This document shows positions 53,387-62,734 of a stretch of DNA of 64,000 bases, piece by piece. The DNA is taken from the NCBI GenBank assembly GCA_900129595.1, contig FQWG01000001.1, positions 186,001 through 250,000 on the forward strand, read 5' to 3'. The stretch is from Flavobacterium frigidimaris. Lineage in GTDB: Bacteria > Bacteroidota > Bacteroidia > Flavobacteriales > Flavobacteriaceae. Below the pieces are notes generated by a model. The model made no database searches, had not been told where the DNA came from, and saw nothing but the letters and a program-made list of their open reading frames with translations. The translations under genes and the position numbers were made by a program. Numbering within the stretch: the stretch's first letter is position 1; each line of letters starts with the position of its first letter.

Positions 53387-54784
53387 TTAAAAAGCATTTT
53401 CATCCCCTTTCAGGGTTACAATTACGGTTAATACACAAATTTTAATATCTTTTATGAGACTCCAGTTTTGCAAATAATCGATATCAGCCTTTACTCTGCG
53501 CTGCATATCCGAGACTTTTTTAGTTTCTCCTCTATAGCCGGAAACCTGGGCCAAACCCGTAATTCCGGGCTTTACAAAATGGCGGACCATAAAATTATTA
53601 ATCTGTTCGTTGTAGTCCTGCGTATGCTTGAGCATGTGAGGACGCGGTCCTACTACACTCATGTTTCCTAATAAAACATTAAAAAACTGAGGCAGTTCAT
53701 CAATACTAGTTCGTCTGATAAATTTTCCTATGGGGGTAACTCTCGCGTCTTCTTTTTGAGCCTGTAAACTGTCACTTTGGGTATTGACGGTCATGCTTCT
53801 AAATTTATAACACCAGAAAGCTTCATTCTTTTTTCCTGTGCGAAGTTGTTTGAATAAAACAGGTCCCTTACTTTGCTTTTTGATTATGATAGCCATTAAC
53901 GGATACAGCCATGATAATATAAAAACCAATACTGAGAAACTAAAAACAATATCGAATACCCGTTTGGCCAATCGATTGTAAGCGTTCTGCAATGGTTCGT
54001 GACGCGGACGTATTACATGAAAATTTTCGAAATTAGAACTGCTGAAGGAAGATTTTGAAATCATCGATAAATCAGGAACAAATTTCAAACGCATACAATA
54101 CCGGTCTGCCAATTCGAAATAACCGTTCAGGTCGTCTATAAATTGTGGTTTTACTACAATATACAATTCCTGAATACCGTTTCCTGAAGCTCTCAGAATA
54201 GCATTTGACAGTGCTTCGCCAAATGTTGATTTATCTGTAAAACTCTCTTCATTGATGTCATTGATAATTCCGGGAAAATCATAAAAATAAGCGTTGCTCT
54301 CCAGTTTTGAAGCCAATTGTATGCTGGTAGTATTAAAACCCCAAATGGCTACTGTAAAAGGCTTTTTTATAAATTTTTTAATATTATTTAAAACCAGCGT
54401 AAAAATAATTCTGGACAGGAAAAGGTAAAAAAGCAAATAACTGAATTGCAGCAAATTGGCATCAATTGCCAATCGATACTCAGCGGCTCCCTGAAAAACA
54501 AGCAGGTAAACCTGCCATAAGATACATTGGCTTAGAAAGACACGCCAGCTGTTGCGATAAAAAGTAGTGAGGCTAAAAATAGTATCGAGTCGGTACAGAT
54601 TAAAATATAAGGCCGCTAACAACCAGCCCACTACAGCAAAGAGATAACTGTTTTCGATAACAAAAATATTCCATTGTACAGAAGCTTCTGTAAAATTGAA
54701 AAAGAGAAAGATACCTCCGATTATCGCAAAAAAATCAGATAGGATACTGCAAAAAATAAAAGTAAATTTATGTCTATTACGCAT
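53387..54784 (-). CDS. Initiating polyprenyl-phosphate glycosylphosphotransferase (WcaJ type)
   Basis: 465-aa inner-membrane enzyme that moves a hexose 1-phosphate from a nucleotide sugar to undecaprenyl phosphate, the first step of repeat-unit assembly. Four N-terminal membrane helices (about 8-120), a Rossmann-like CoA-binding-type domain (about 140-240), a fifth helix (about 280-305) and the catalytic Bac_transf domain: RVFDIVFSF, KGPVLFKQLRTGKKN, FRSMTVN, RRTSIDELPQFFNVL, MSVVGPRPH. Its start overlaps the end of the VanZ-like gene by 8 bp, showing coupled translation. Confidence 0.93.
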   Translation of the reverse strand: MRNRHKFTFIFCSILSDFFAIIGGIFLFFNFTEASVQWNIFVIENSYLFAVVGWLLAALYFNLYRLDTIFSLTTFYRNSWRVFLSQCILWQVYLLVFQGAAEYRLAIDANLLQFSYLLFYLFLSRIIFTLVLNNIKKFIKKPFTVAIWGFNTTSIQLASKLESNAYFYDFPGIINDINEESFTDKSTFGEALSNAILRASGNGIQELYIVVKPQFIDDLNGYFELADRYCMRLKFVPDLSMISKSSFSSSNFENFHVIRPRHEPLQNAYNRLAKRVFDIVFSFSVLVFILSWLYPLMAIIIKKQSKGPVLFKQLRTGKKNEAFWCYKFRSMTVNTQSDSLQAQKEDARVTPIGKFIRRTSIDELPQFFNVLLGNMSVVGPRPHMLKHTQDYNEQINNFMVRHFVKPGITGLAQVSGYRGETKKVSDMQRRVKADIDYLQNWSLIKDIKICVLTVIVTLKGDENAF

Positions 54785-55214
54785 TTTTACTAAATAATAA
54801 GTTGATTTTTTGAATTAAATGATACACGAAACAACCGAAAATACCTCCTGAAATTCCAAAGAAAACATCCATGAAATCCGGCTGACGCGTTGCTATAAAA
54901 AATTGTCCGCCTTCTGCCAGGCAAACCACCACAGCAATTATTATAAAATTTTTTAATCGAAAGGGCGATTGGTTTGCAGCGCCGGCAGCATTCGAAAGTC
55001 TTTGCCATACTTCCAGTAAATATCCCAGAACTACAAATGGTACGGCAGTTCGCAGATTATAATACTCATTGCTCCATTTCCTGATCCAGAGCGGCAAATA
55101 CGTTTCGGTTTCCAAACCCGGATTGTGAATCCATGAGTAGTAAAAAATACTACCCGTACATACTAGCAAAAAAATAATAATGGTACTTTTTTTCCATACA
55201 TTCTGTGTTTTCAT
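54777..55214 (-). CDS. VanZ-like membrane protein
   Basis: 145-aa protein with four hydrophobic segments and the VanZ-family signature AEGGQFFIATRQPDFMDVFFG (quoted to 20: AEGGQFFIATRQPDFMDVFF), in which Glu, Gln, Arg and two Asp residues are the conserved positions. Family members are linked to teicoplanin resistance but are also frequent in polysaccharide clusters, where function is unknown. Overlap with the initiating transferase by 8 bp hints at a joint role at the membrane. Confidence 0.8.
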   Translation of the reverse strand: MKTQNVWKKSTIIIFLLVCTGSIFYYSWIHNPGLETETYLPLWIRKWSNEYYNLRTAVPFVVLGYLLEVWQRLSNAAGAANQSPFRLKNFIIIAVVVCLAEGGQFFIATRQPDFMDVFFGISGGIFGCFVYHLIQKINLLFSKNA

Positions 55215-55239
55215 TCTGTGATAATCGGGTACTCAAAAA

Positions 55240-55983
55240 TTAGTTGATATATTGTTTCAGCGCTAGTAGTTTTTTCAGAAAAACAGCCCTGAAGGCTGAT
55301 AAACCATGATATTTATAGATACGGTAATCTTCATACAATACTTCAAAAGCTCTTTTATAAGAAGTACTCAATCCGCCCATTCTCATTTTTACCACATAAC
55401 TGCTGAGGTAGACTAATTTTATTTTATTGACAAATAAGTAGCGAAGCAGAAATTCAGTATCAGAAGCAATTTTAAAATTCAAATCATACACTCCTAATTT
55501 TTCAATCACCTGTTTTCTAAAATAAACCGTGGGATGCAAAGGCAGCCAGCCTGTTTTTAATTTTTCGAAAACATACTCTCCCCCTATTCTGTTGCGGACT
55601 ATTTTTTCTTCGGCATCGTTTGTAACGTATATCCCGTCGCCATAAACGCCCTCAGTCTGAGTGTTACGGTCAAAAGCAGTTACGATTTTACTGACCACGG
55701 CGGCATCATAAAACTCGTCATCTGAGTGCATCAGACCAATAATATCTCCTGTCGCCATTTTCAAACCTTTGTTGATCGCGTCATACATACCTTTATCCGG
55801 TTCTGAAATGTATTGGGTAATTTTATCCGCATAAGCCTGAATAATACCTTTTGTACCGTCAGTCGAATTTCCGTCGATCACAATGTATTCGATATTGGCA
55901 TAGTTCTGATTCAAAACACTTTCTATACATTGGGCAATAGTATTTTTTCTATTGTAGCAAATCGTGATTATAGAAACTTTCAT
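55240..55983 (-). CDS. Family 2 glycosyltransferase
   Basis: 247-aa cytoplasmic GT-A enzyme adding a sugar to the lipid-linked repeat unit. N-terminal VSIITICYNRKNTIAQCIESVLNQ, acceptor strand YIVIDGNSTDGT, DKGMYDAINKGL and the metal-binding LMHSDDEF (DxD-like SDDE) are characteristic, close to WcaA-type colanic acid transferases. 25 bp before the VanZ-like gene. Sugar donor not predictable. Confidence 0.92.
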   Translation of the reverse strand: MKVSIITICYNRKNTIAQCIESVLNQNYANIEYIVIDGNSTDGTKGIIQAYADKITQYISEPDKGMYDAINKGLKMATGDIIGLMHSDDEFYDAAVVSKIVTAFDRNTQTEGVYGDGIYVTNDAEEKIVRNRIGGEYVFEKLKTGWLPLHPTVYFRKQVIEKLGVYDLNFKIASDTEFLLRYLFVNKIKLVYLSSYVVKMRMGGLSTSYKRAFEVLYEDYRIYKYHGLSAFRAVFLKKLLALKQYIN

Positions 55984-56079
55984 AAATTATAGTATTGTTG
56001 CAAATTATTGGCGTGGTGTTATATAAACACGGATAGTGAATGAGCTTATAAATTGGAAATAGGAATGAAACAGAAACCT

Positions 56080-57045
56080 TTATATACTGCGATTCTCTAC
56101 CATCCAGTTTACTGTTACTTTAGTGCCCTCTATTCTGGATACAGGTAGTTGAGGAGCCAGCTTTCTGATCTCAGATAAGTCGAAAAAATTATCTGTAGTC
56201 ATGTTTTTTAATCGGAAACTGGTCATTGGAAATTTAATTCGGACTAACTTCAGGCAATCACCCAAAAAAGCGGTCAGAACAAAAATGCCATAAGGAATAT
56301 TGTGGATTTTTATGCTTTTTGTTCCGGCAATTTCATCTGCCCAGGAGGTAATATTATAAGGCTCATAATCCCCTAAATAAAATATTTTCTGATCTGCCTG
56401 CACTTTATCTGACGCAATAATGGATTGTATCTGGTAAATAAAATTATCGATATAGCCGTACGTTTTTTTACAGGCCTTACTACCCATGTGAAAGTATTTT
56501 CCGGAAAGTACTATTTTGAAAAAAAGGTTGTAGGGTTCATCAAAATAAGGTCCCCAAATAGAAGTTGGTCTTACAATAGTCCAGGTATATTTAGGATTAT
56601 GCTCTGTTATGACTTTTTCAGTTAACACTTTACTTTCCCCGTAAACGGTATGCGGTGCAAAATCAGTAAAATCCTGCGGTACATAACCCGGTCGGCAAAC
56701 ATACATAGACGAAGCAAAAATGACTCTTTTTAGATTTTTTAACTGATCCAGAACAAACAGTAAGTTTTTTACCCCGCCAATATTAGCATCATACTCTTCT
56801 AATGTTTTTCCGTTCAGGTCTGTTCTGGCTCCTAAATGAATTACATACGCCGGATCGAATGAAAGTATTACGCTTTCTAATTCCTGCCTGTTGCATAAAT
56901 TTACCTTTCTAAAAATAGTAGTATGCTCCTTCGATTTAGGTTCCTTAATATCGATACTCACGACCTGATGATTATCTTTAAGCAATTTACTGATCAAATT
57001 GGTACCAATAAATCCTGATCCTCCGGTGATTAAAAATTTTGCCAT
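56080..57045 (-). CDS. NAD-dependent sugar epimerase/dehydratase (extended SDR)
   Basis: 321-aa extended short-chain dehydrogenase acting on a nucleotide sugar. Cofactor motif ITGGSGFIGTNLI (residues 6-18), Asp-containing SIDIKEP strand, IHLGARTD, catalytic SSM and YGESK (Tyr-x-x-x-Lys), and RPTSIWGPYFDEP are seen. Likely a 4-epimerase or reductase for a repeat-unit sugar; the exact product cannot be told. 10 bp after the acetyltransferase gene in the direction of transcription. Confidence 0.88.
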   Translation of the reverse strand: MAKFLITGGSGFIGTNLISKLLKDNHQVVSIDIKEPKSKEHTTIFRKVNLCNRQELESVILSFDPAYVIHLGARTDLNGKTLEEYDANIGGVKNLLFVLDQLKNLKRVIFASSMYVCRPGYVPQDFTDFAPHTVYGESKVLTEKVITEHNPKYTWTIVRPTSIWGPYFDEPYNLFFKIVLSGKYFHMGSKACKKTYGYIDNFIYQIQSIIASDKVQADQKIFYLGDYEPYNITSWADEIAGTKSIKIHNIPYGIFVLTAFLGDCLKLVRIKFPMTSFRLKNMTTDNFFDLSEIRKLAPQLPVSRIEGTKVTVNWMVENRSI

Positions 57046-57055
57046 TTTTATAATT

Positions 57056-57601
57056 TTAAATTCTGTCTTTTATTGCAATAGCAGGCGTTCCTACACATAT
57101 TTTACCAGCAGGCATACTCTTTAGTACTGAACTTCTGGCTGCGATTATCGAGCCTTTGCCTATGGTGACGCCCGGTGCAACATAAACATCATTGGTGAGC
57201 CAGCATTGATCTTCAATAACTACCGGTTCTGAAAAAATATCAAAAGAAACTTTATCGTATTCGTGTCCTCCCGTGTTGATGTAGACTTTATGTGCCAGGG
57301 CAACATGACTGCCTATTGTGATTTTGCCAAGGCTGTACAAAACATTGTCCTCGCCGATCCAGCTATAATCTCCTATTTCTATATTCCAGGGATAAGTAAC
57401 TTTTACGGTAGCCCTTAATAATACTCCTTTGCCAATTTTAGCCCCAAACAACCGAAGAAGAAACCTGCGCCATCCATAAAAAAACTGGGGAGACAATGCG
57501 AAAAGTGTTCCTTGTACGATCCACCATAATTGTACTGTAATTTTAGATTTTCCGCGAAAGGTTTTGGGAACGGAAAATTGTTTTAAATCCTGATAGATCA
57601 T
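57056..57601 (-). CDS. wcaF: WcaF-like hexapeptide O-acetyltransferase
   Basis: 181-aa left-handed beta-helix acetyltransferase, probably adding an acetyl group to a sugar of the repeat unit. It follows the WcaF pattern: short N-terminal helix (FSVPKTFRGKSKITVQLWW), then hexapeptide repeats (IGKGVLLRA, IEIGDYSWIGEDNVLY, ITIGSHVALAHKVYI, VAPGVTIGKGSIIAARS) and the active-site GGHEYD. The start adjoins the stop of the GT4 gene upstream, so the two are translationally coupled. Confidence 0.9.
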   Translation of the reverse strand: MIYQDLKQFSVPKTFRGKSKITVQLWWIVQGTLFALSPQFFYGWRRFLLRLFGAKIGKGVLLRATVKVTYPWNIEIGDYSWIGEDNVLYSLGKITIGSHVALAHKVYINTGGHEYDKVSFDIFSEPVVIEDQCWLTNDVYVAPGVTIGKGSIIAARSSVLKSMPAGKICVGTPAIAIKDRI

Positions 57602-58774
57602 TTAAATAAGTGATTTTAAAACTTTGTTTAATTTTTCGGCAGCGCTTTTTACATCAAAATGTTTTTGATAAAGTAAAAATGCATTTTTGCCCATTTCTTC
57701 TTGTTCTGTTTTACTCAGTGCTTCCCATTTTTTCAGAACTCCAAGAACACCATTAAAGGTATCTGCACTGACCAATCCTCCTCCTCCTTCTTCTATCTCC
57801 CTGTAAATATTGACCTTATCCGTAATTAATACCGCTTTTTCGCAAGCCAGTGCTTCGACAATCGCAATACCAAAATTCTCCTGATGACTTGGCAATAAAT
57901 ACGCCTGGCAATTGTAGAAAGCGCCCCATTTTTCATCGCCCTCGAGCATTCCTGAAAAATGGATTTTTGAATTTTCAGCTGCCATTTTGATCATTTCCTG
58001 TCCGTAGGCAGATTCATTTGGTCCGGCAATTACTAATTCCGGAAGAGCGGGATTGTTTACAGACAATTGGCTGTAGGCCTGAATCAATAAATCGACTCCT
58101 TTTTTTTCGTGAATCCTGCTTAAAAAAAGCCAGTATTCCTTGTGCAATAATTCCGGACATTTTTTATAAAAAGCAGTATCAAATTCCGGCTTTCTTACTG
58201 GTGGCGGCTGAATTCCGTAACTTACATTGATTGCCTTTTTAGGACTATAGCCTTCAAAAGTGGTTGCAGCAAGCTGCAATTCTTCCTGACAGGTATAAAA
58301 AATAGCATCTGCCTGATTGATACATTTTTTTTCGATAAAAAACCAAACCAACTCGTTTCGCAATGCCTTCCATTTTCTGTCAGCTGCGGTCTGAAAATAA
58401 GGATCCAGCATTCCGTGTGGCATAATAACCACTTTGGGCGCTTTTTTACCAGACTTTTTCAAAGCATTAACTGCCTTGTAAACTACTAAATTATAATGCT
58501 GCCAAAGTCCGTGAACCATTACAAGATCATAATTCAGAGCGTTTTTTATCAGCCAGTTGTACAATAAAGGCTGGTATTGATAAGAGGTTTTCCCTTTTCC
58601 TATTTTATGAATAATAAAATCATCTTTTGTGGTATACTCTTCCGCTGCATTATCCAAACATACTACTTCGACCTCTGTACCTAATTGCTTAATAAAAGGA
58701 TTTACATTGCGTATTCCCTGACAAGGCCCTCCACTTTTTGGATTCATGGAGGTGATAACTCTGAGTACTTTCAT
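57602..58774 (-). CDS. Family 4 glycosyltransferase
   Basis: 390-aa GT-B enzyme. N-terminal RVITSMNPKSGGPCQGIRN (nucleotide-sugar GT4 start with GGP loop), HGLWQHYN, MPHGMLDPYF, and the C-terminal donor site PSHQENFGIAIVEALACEKAVLITD with the EX7E spacing. It resembles colanic-acid-type WcaC/WcaI enzymes by style. 58 bp after the other GT4 gene. Adds a sugar to the lipid-linked unit; donor and linkage unknown. Confidence 0.92.
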   Translation of the reverse strand: MKVLRVITSMNPKSGGPCQGIRNVNPFIKQLGTEVEVVCLDNAAEEYTTKDDFIIHKIGKGKTSYQYQPLLYNWLIKNALNYDLVMVHGLWQHYNLVVYKAVNALKKSGKKAPKVVIMPHGMLDPYFQTAADRKWKALRNELVWFFIEKKCINQADAIFYTCQEELQLAATTFEGYSPKKAINVSYGIQPPPVRKPEFDTAFYKKCPELLHKEYWLFLSRIHEKKGVDLLIQAYSQLSVNNPALPELVIAGPNESAYGQEMIKMAAENSKIHFSGMLEGDEKWGAFYNCQAYLLPSHQENFGIAIVEALACEKAVLITDKVNIYREIEEGGGGLVSADTFNGVLGVLKKWEALSKTEQEEMGKNAFLLYQKHFDVKSAAEKLNKVLKSLI

Positions 58775-58832
58775 TTCTTGTTTATGGTTGTTTGTTTTAA
58801 AATCAGTGCTAAAACAGCTGTATGCTTGAGAT

Positions 58833-60005
58833 CTAAAAGCGCTCTAACTTTAGTACTAACTGATATTCCTCTTCTAATTGATTCAGAAAAAGTTCGGTAT
58901 CAAATTTTTTAATAGCTTCTAATCCTGTTGCAACGCATTCCTGTCTTTCTGCTTCAGAAAGATGTATGATTCTGGTAATTTGTCGGGCTGATTCAGAGCT
59001 CCATTTTTCAACTAATACCCACTCAAAAGGGCGTCTTTCTATTAGGAAAAAATCAGCAAAACCAAGAATCTCTGTCATTGGAGCTCTATTGGTCGTGATT
59101 ACGGGACAGCCACATGCCATTGCTTCTGCTATTGGCCAGCCAAATCCCTCATCGAGCGATGGAAACAATAAACACGTTGCGCCGGAATAAGCGGCATTAA
59201 TATACTGGTCCTCAAGACCTATAACAAAGTGGATATCTTTTTTGTATTCTGCTTTTTCATACACCACTTTTAGTTGGTCTGCCGGTTGTGCGCCTACCAA
59301 TAAAAGGGGTAAAACCACGTCTGATGAAGCTCTCCAGGCATCATAAATTTCAATTACTCCTTTTCTGTTTTTATAAAACTGATTGCCGCCCACATGCAGA
59401 ATATAACCTGCTGACAGATCGATGTTCAAAAGATTGTCGAGCGAATTACGCGCAGAATGTGCGTCTAAAACCTTAAATTCCCTGTTCAGACCATTATAAC
59501 AAACCGCGGAGGATGTTATGTCCCCTTCGTGCAATTCATGCAGGTCTTCCTGAGTTTTTTTTGAAATCGATATAAAATGCTTTCCTTTCGAAAATCCTCT
59601 CCTGATAAAATTCTGATAGATTTTTCCGGTTTCACGCGTAGGATTCTCCGGAATCTTTCCTAAAGCTGAATTCAGGGCTAGAAAATCATGACAATGAATG
59701 ACATGCGGCTTCGTTTTTACTAACGGTACCCACGGACCTAACGCCTGATCTGCAAAAACAAAAATCGTATCGTCAGAACAACGTCTGAGTTTTGATTTTA
59801 CTTTTAGAGGAAAAACAAAATACTGATCGATATAGCCTAACCATTTCTTAATGGGCGAAAAAGGCAACTTATGAAAGAACGGTTCCGGTTTCCAGATCAG
59901 CACTTCGTAGCCCTTTTGCTGCATACCGTCGGCCAGCATTTTTGCATACCTGGGCATACTTTGTGATCCTACAAAAACTGGATGGGTAAATAAAACTATT
60001 TTCAT
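58833..60005 (-). CDS. Family 4 glycosyltransferase
   Basis: 390-aa GT-B enzyme. The N-terminus (VLFTHPVFVGSQSMPRYAKMLADGM) is an acceptor-domain start and the C-terminal donor site is FPSLDEGFGWPIAEAMACGCPVITTN (quoted from parts), with the two Glu of the GT4 EX7E motif. HCHDFLALNSALG and ILHVGGNQFYKNRKG are further GT4 features. 40 bp after the polymerase gene. Donor unknown. Confidence 0.92.
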   Translation of the reverse strand: MKIVLFTHPVFVGSQSMPRYAKMLADGMQQKGYEVLIWKPEPFFHKLPFSPIKKWLGYIDQYFVFPLKVKSKLRRCSDDTIFVFADQALGPWVPLVKTKPHVIHCHDFLALNSALGKIPENPTRETGKIYQNFIRRGFSKGKHFISISKKTQEDLHELHEGDITSSAVCYNGLNREFKVLDAHSARNSLDNLLNIDLSAGYILHVGGNQFYKNRKGVIEIYDAWRASSDVVLPLLLVGAQPADQLKVVYEKAEYKKDIHFVIGLEDQYINAAYSGATCLLFPSLDEGFGWPIAEAMACGCPVITTNRAPMTEILGFADFFLIERRPFEWVLVEKWSSESARQITRIIHLSEAERQECVATGLEAIKKFDTELFLNQLEEEYQLVLKLERF

Positions 60006-60045
60006 GATTTTTTTCTGTCCGAATTATTTCAAAAACGTTGATTGT

Positions 60046-61629
60046 TTAAAATGATCTTCTCTTTTTCTTTGGCAGCTGTACCAGTTTAATAATAAAAACC
60101 AGCAGCCAAAAAATAAAACATTGCTGCCAAAACCCTCTTAAGATGTAAGCCAGCGGAACGATAGCACCAATAGAGTTCCGGAAAATGCCCAGAAAACCAA
60201 ATATGTTTATTAGCCCAAGTGTCGAAAATAATATTGCGCCATTTTTGAATACTACCAAACTGTCCATTAATGTAAAAGAGAGAAATAATAATACAAACAC
60301 GATTGGGAAACACCAATAACCAAATGTCGCCAAACCATCTCCTACCAGACTTGTCACCCGGAATCCGCCTAATGCCGAAGGGGTATGTGTACCCGTAAAA
60401 TAAAGTTTATCACCGGGGGAATACTCTAACTCTTCTTTGTCTATAGTAATTCCGAGCAGGGATAAAAACGGAAGTGGATAAACGGCCAAAGTCTTTTCAT
60501 AAAAACTTTTTTGCATTTTTTTATTACCATAGCCAATTTTATCCGCATAATATAAAGTTTGATCTACGACCCTCGCGTTACCATATCTGTTAATCATAAA
60601 ATTATTCAGATACGTTTCGTCCCAGCCTCTGCTGTAGCTAAATACATTATCCTGCACTTCTATTGAGGTGTTTCTAAGCTTATCCATCAGCTTCTCGTTT
60701 TGCATGGTTTCGATGGTATTATCGAGAAGTTCACTCCGGCTCACGTCATTACGAATTTTTCTGTTGGCAAGCATTGCTAAAGAAATATCAGACAGAAATC
60801 CTAATCCAAAAAAGACAAAAAAGATGATAGCTCCAATTTTCCACGGGGCAAGAAGACTAAAAATAGAAATATTATCTTTTATGAGATACAGTATAAACAA
60901 CAGAAGAACCGTAAAAATGGGATAAATCATCTGCTGACGGCTGTTTGCGGCAAAACTCAGCACAAACGTAAACGAAGCATAAATGATGACAAGATTACTG
61001 CGAAGCTTGTTGTAAGGCAGTCCTGATAATGTGGGAAAAAACATAATGATAGGGGCATATTGCAGGTACAACAGTCCTTCTAAAAACTTACTTCCCGCGT
61101 CTCCGTATTGTACTTCGTTTACCACTGCCAGACTTTTTATTCTGGCCAATAAGCCTACTAATCCCAAAATCCATAACGTGGATGGTTCTGTTTCGAAAAA
61201 ATTCAGCTTGTATAAGGTACGCTGTATAATATTATTGCCTCTTCTTTTTCTGTAAACTACTGCGTAAAATGCCAATGAAGCTACAATGAAAATCAGGGTC
61301 TGAAAAAAAAAGGTTTCATACGGATTTTGAAAACCGTATGTTATGGGTTTTGATTCTAGTAATGTTGCAGGTAATGGAATAAAACTCGCCAGAAAAAGGG
61401 ATGAAAATGCTAAAAAAGAAAACGGATGTTCCAGTATTATTCTCTTTTTAAAAAAAAGATTACGAAAGATCAGCCAGACGATTACTGTCATCACACAACC
61501 GGCAAAATTATGCCAGGAAGGAAAGAAAAATATTTCGCCAATTACCGAAAGTAATACTATTATATCAATGTACTTAATCACTGATTGCAAAGAAGTCCCT
61601 TTCCTTCGTATTTGTATATTTTCAGTCAT
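60046..61629 (-). CDS. Oligosaccharide repeat-unit polymerase (Wzy-like)
   Basis: 527-aa inner-membrane protein with about 11-12 helices and a large periplasmic loop (about residues 290-410), the layout of Wzy polymerases that join lipid-linked repeat units. Sequence is not conserved enough to name a family beyond this; topology and location between glycosyltransferases are the evidence. Its start overlaps the end of the preceding glycosyltransferase by 8 bp. Confidence 0.8.
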   Translation of the reverse strand: MTENIQIRRKGTSLQSVIKYIDIIVLLSVIGEIFFFPSWHNFAGCVMTVIVWLIFRNLFFKKRIILEHPFSFLAFSSLFLASFIPLPATLLESKPITYGFQNPYETFFFQTLIFIVASLAFYAVVYRKRRGNNIIQRTLYKLNFFETEPSTLWILGLVGLLARIKSLAVVNEVQYGDAGSKFLEGLLYLQYAPIIMFFPTLSGLPYNKLRSNLVIIYASFTFVLSFAANSRQQMIYPIFTVLLLFILYLIKDNISIFSLLAPWKIGAIIFFVFFGLGFLSDISLAMLANRKIRNDVSRSELLDNTIETMQNEKLMDKLRNTSIEVQDNVFSYSRGWDETYLNNFMINRYGNARVVDQTLYYADKIGYGNKKMQKSFYEKTLAVYPLPFLSLLGITIDKEELEYSPGDKLYFTGTHTPSALGGFRVTSLVGDGLATFGYWCFPIVFVLLFLSFTLMDSLVVFKNGAILFSTLGLINIFGFLGIFRNSIGAIVPLAYILRGFWQQCFIFWLLVFIIKLVQLPKKKRRSF

Positions 61630-62662
61630 TATTCAGTACAATTTTCAGCATTCTTTTTATTGATTCTTCATTAGAATATCCGGAAGTTTTACAGCGTTCT
61701 ATTCCGCCTTCGACGATGCGTCTGCGTTCTTCTTCGTTGTTGAGATAGTAGCGGCATTTTTCTAAAAGTTCCTCATCGTTAGCAAAGAAAACGGCTTCCT
61801 TGTTTTCAGTAAACAATTCTAAATGTTCTGTTGTTCTTTCTGCCAGCATAAAACCGCCGCAGGCAGGAATTTCCATTGTTCGGGAAGTTTGGGTATCCGA
61901 ATTCATTTTTCTTAAGAAACACAGGGATATTTTGAATGCCTGCAATGCTTTAGAATAATCTTCAGAATAAACTCCGGGTGCTATTTCAAGGTTTTCACTT
62001 TTATAGTCATTCCATTTTTTATCGCCAAAAACCTTCACTTTTATTCCATTTTTGGCCAGATACAAAATACTGTCACAGCGTTCCTTTTCCCAGGCACCAA
62101 TAAATCCCACATCCCCGCCTAATTGCTGCATTTCATCTTCGCTAAGAATTCTGGGATAATGAAAAGTCTGCTCGTAATGCTTGTTCGTAAATTCTATTTT
62201 TCGGGCGCCAAGACGTCGCATGTCTTCCAGGATATATGATTTTGTTGTAAAGTGTATGTCATAAAGCGGAATACAATCGAGATAATTTTGACTCTGATTG
62301 TGCCGTAAAGCCATATTATCCGGCGAATAACTCACAATTTTTGTATTGGGAGAAAGTTTCTTTATATGATTCAGGGTTTTACTGTTTACCGTGATTCCTT
62401 TGTCTATCCAGACAATATCGTAAGGAGATTCGATAGCTTTATTTATAAACTTTTTTATTGTTTTGTTGGCTAATGAATTATCAGGCAATTGGATCGGCAA
62501 ACCGTATTGAAACAAACGATTAGCAATTCGATACCAGATCGAAAAAGGTTTCTTGCGGGTATTCACCACATGAACTTCATCTGAAACCTTTTTTAATGCC
62601 CAATGACGGTGCAGACATGTATTAGACAAGCCTGACATGGTTCCTATAGATAATATCTTCAC
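61622..62662 (-). CDS. CgeB-like glycosyltransferase
   Basis: 346-aa GT-B-like enzyme of the Glyco_trans_1_2/CgeB type. Its features are VWIDKGITVNSKTL, IVSYSPDNM, DVGFIGAWEKERCDSI and the donor-site TSRTMEIPACGGFMLAE followed by EHLELFTENKEAVFF. This set is typical of spore-coat and polysaccharide transferases in this group. Overlaps the polymerase gene by 8 bp. Donor unknown. Confidence 0.88.
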   Translation of the reverse strand: MKILSIGTMSGLSNTCLHRHWALKKVSDEVHVVNTRKKPFSIWYRIANRLFQYGLPIQLPDNSLANKTIKKFINKAIESPYDIVWIDKGITVNSKTLNHIKKLSPNTKIVSYSPDNMALRHNQSQNYLDCIPLYDIHFTTKSYILEDMRRLGARKIEFTNKHYEQTFHYPRILSEDEMQQLGGDVGFIGAWEKERCDSILYLAKNGIKVKVFGDKKWNDYKSENLEIAPGVYSEDYSKALQAFKISLCFLRKMNSDTQTSRTMEIPACGGFMLAERTTEHLELFTENKEAVFFANDEELLEKCRYYLNNEEERRRIVEGGIERCKTSGYSNEESIKRMLKIVLNND

Positions 62663-62734
62663 TTTATTATATATTTATAAGTACTGTTTTTTTTGATAAA
62701 AAACGGACTATGAAAGTTTTAGAATGCAGGTTCT

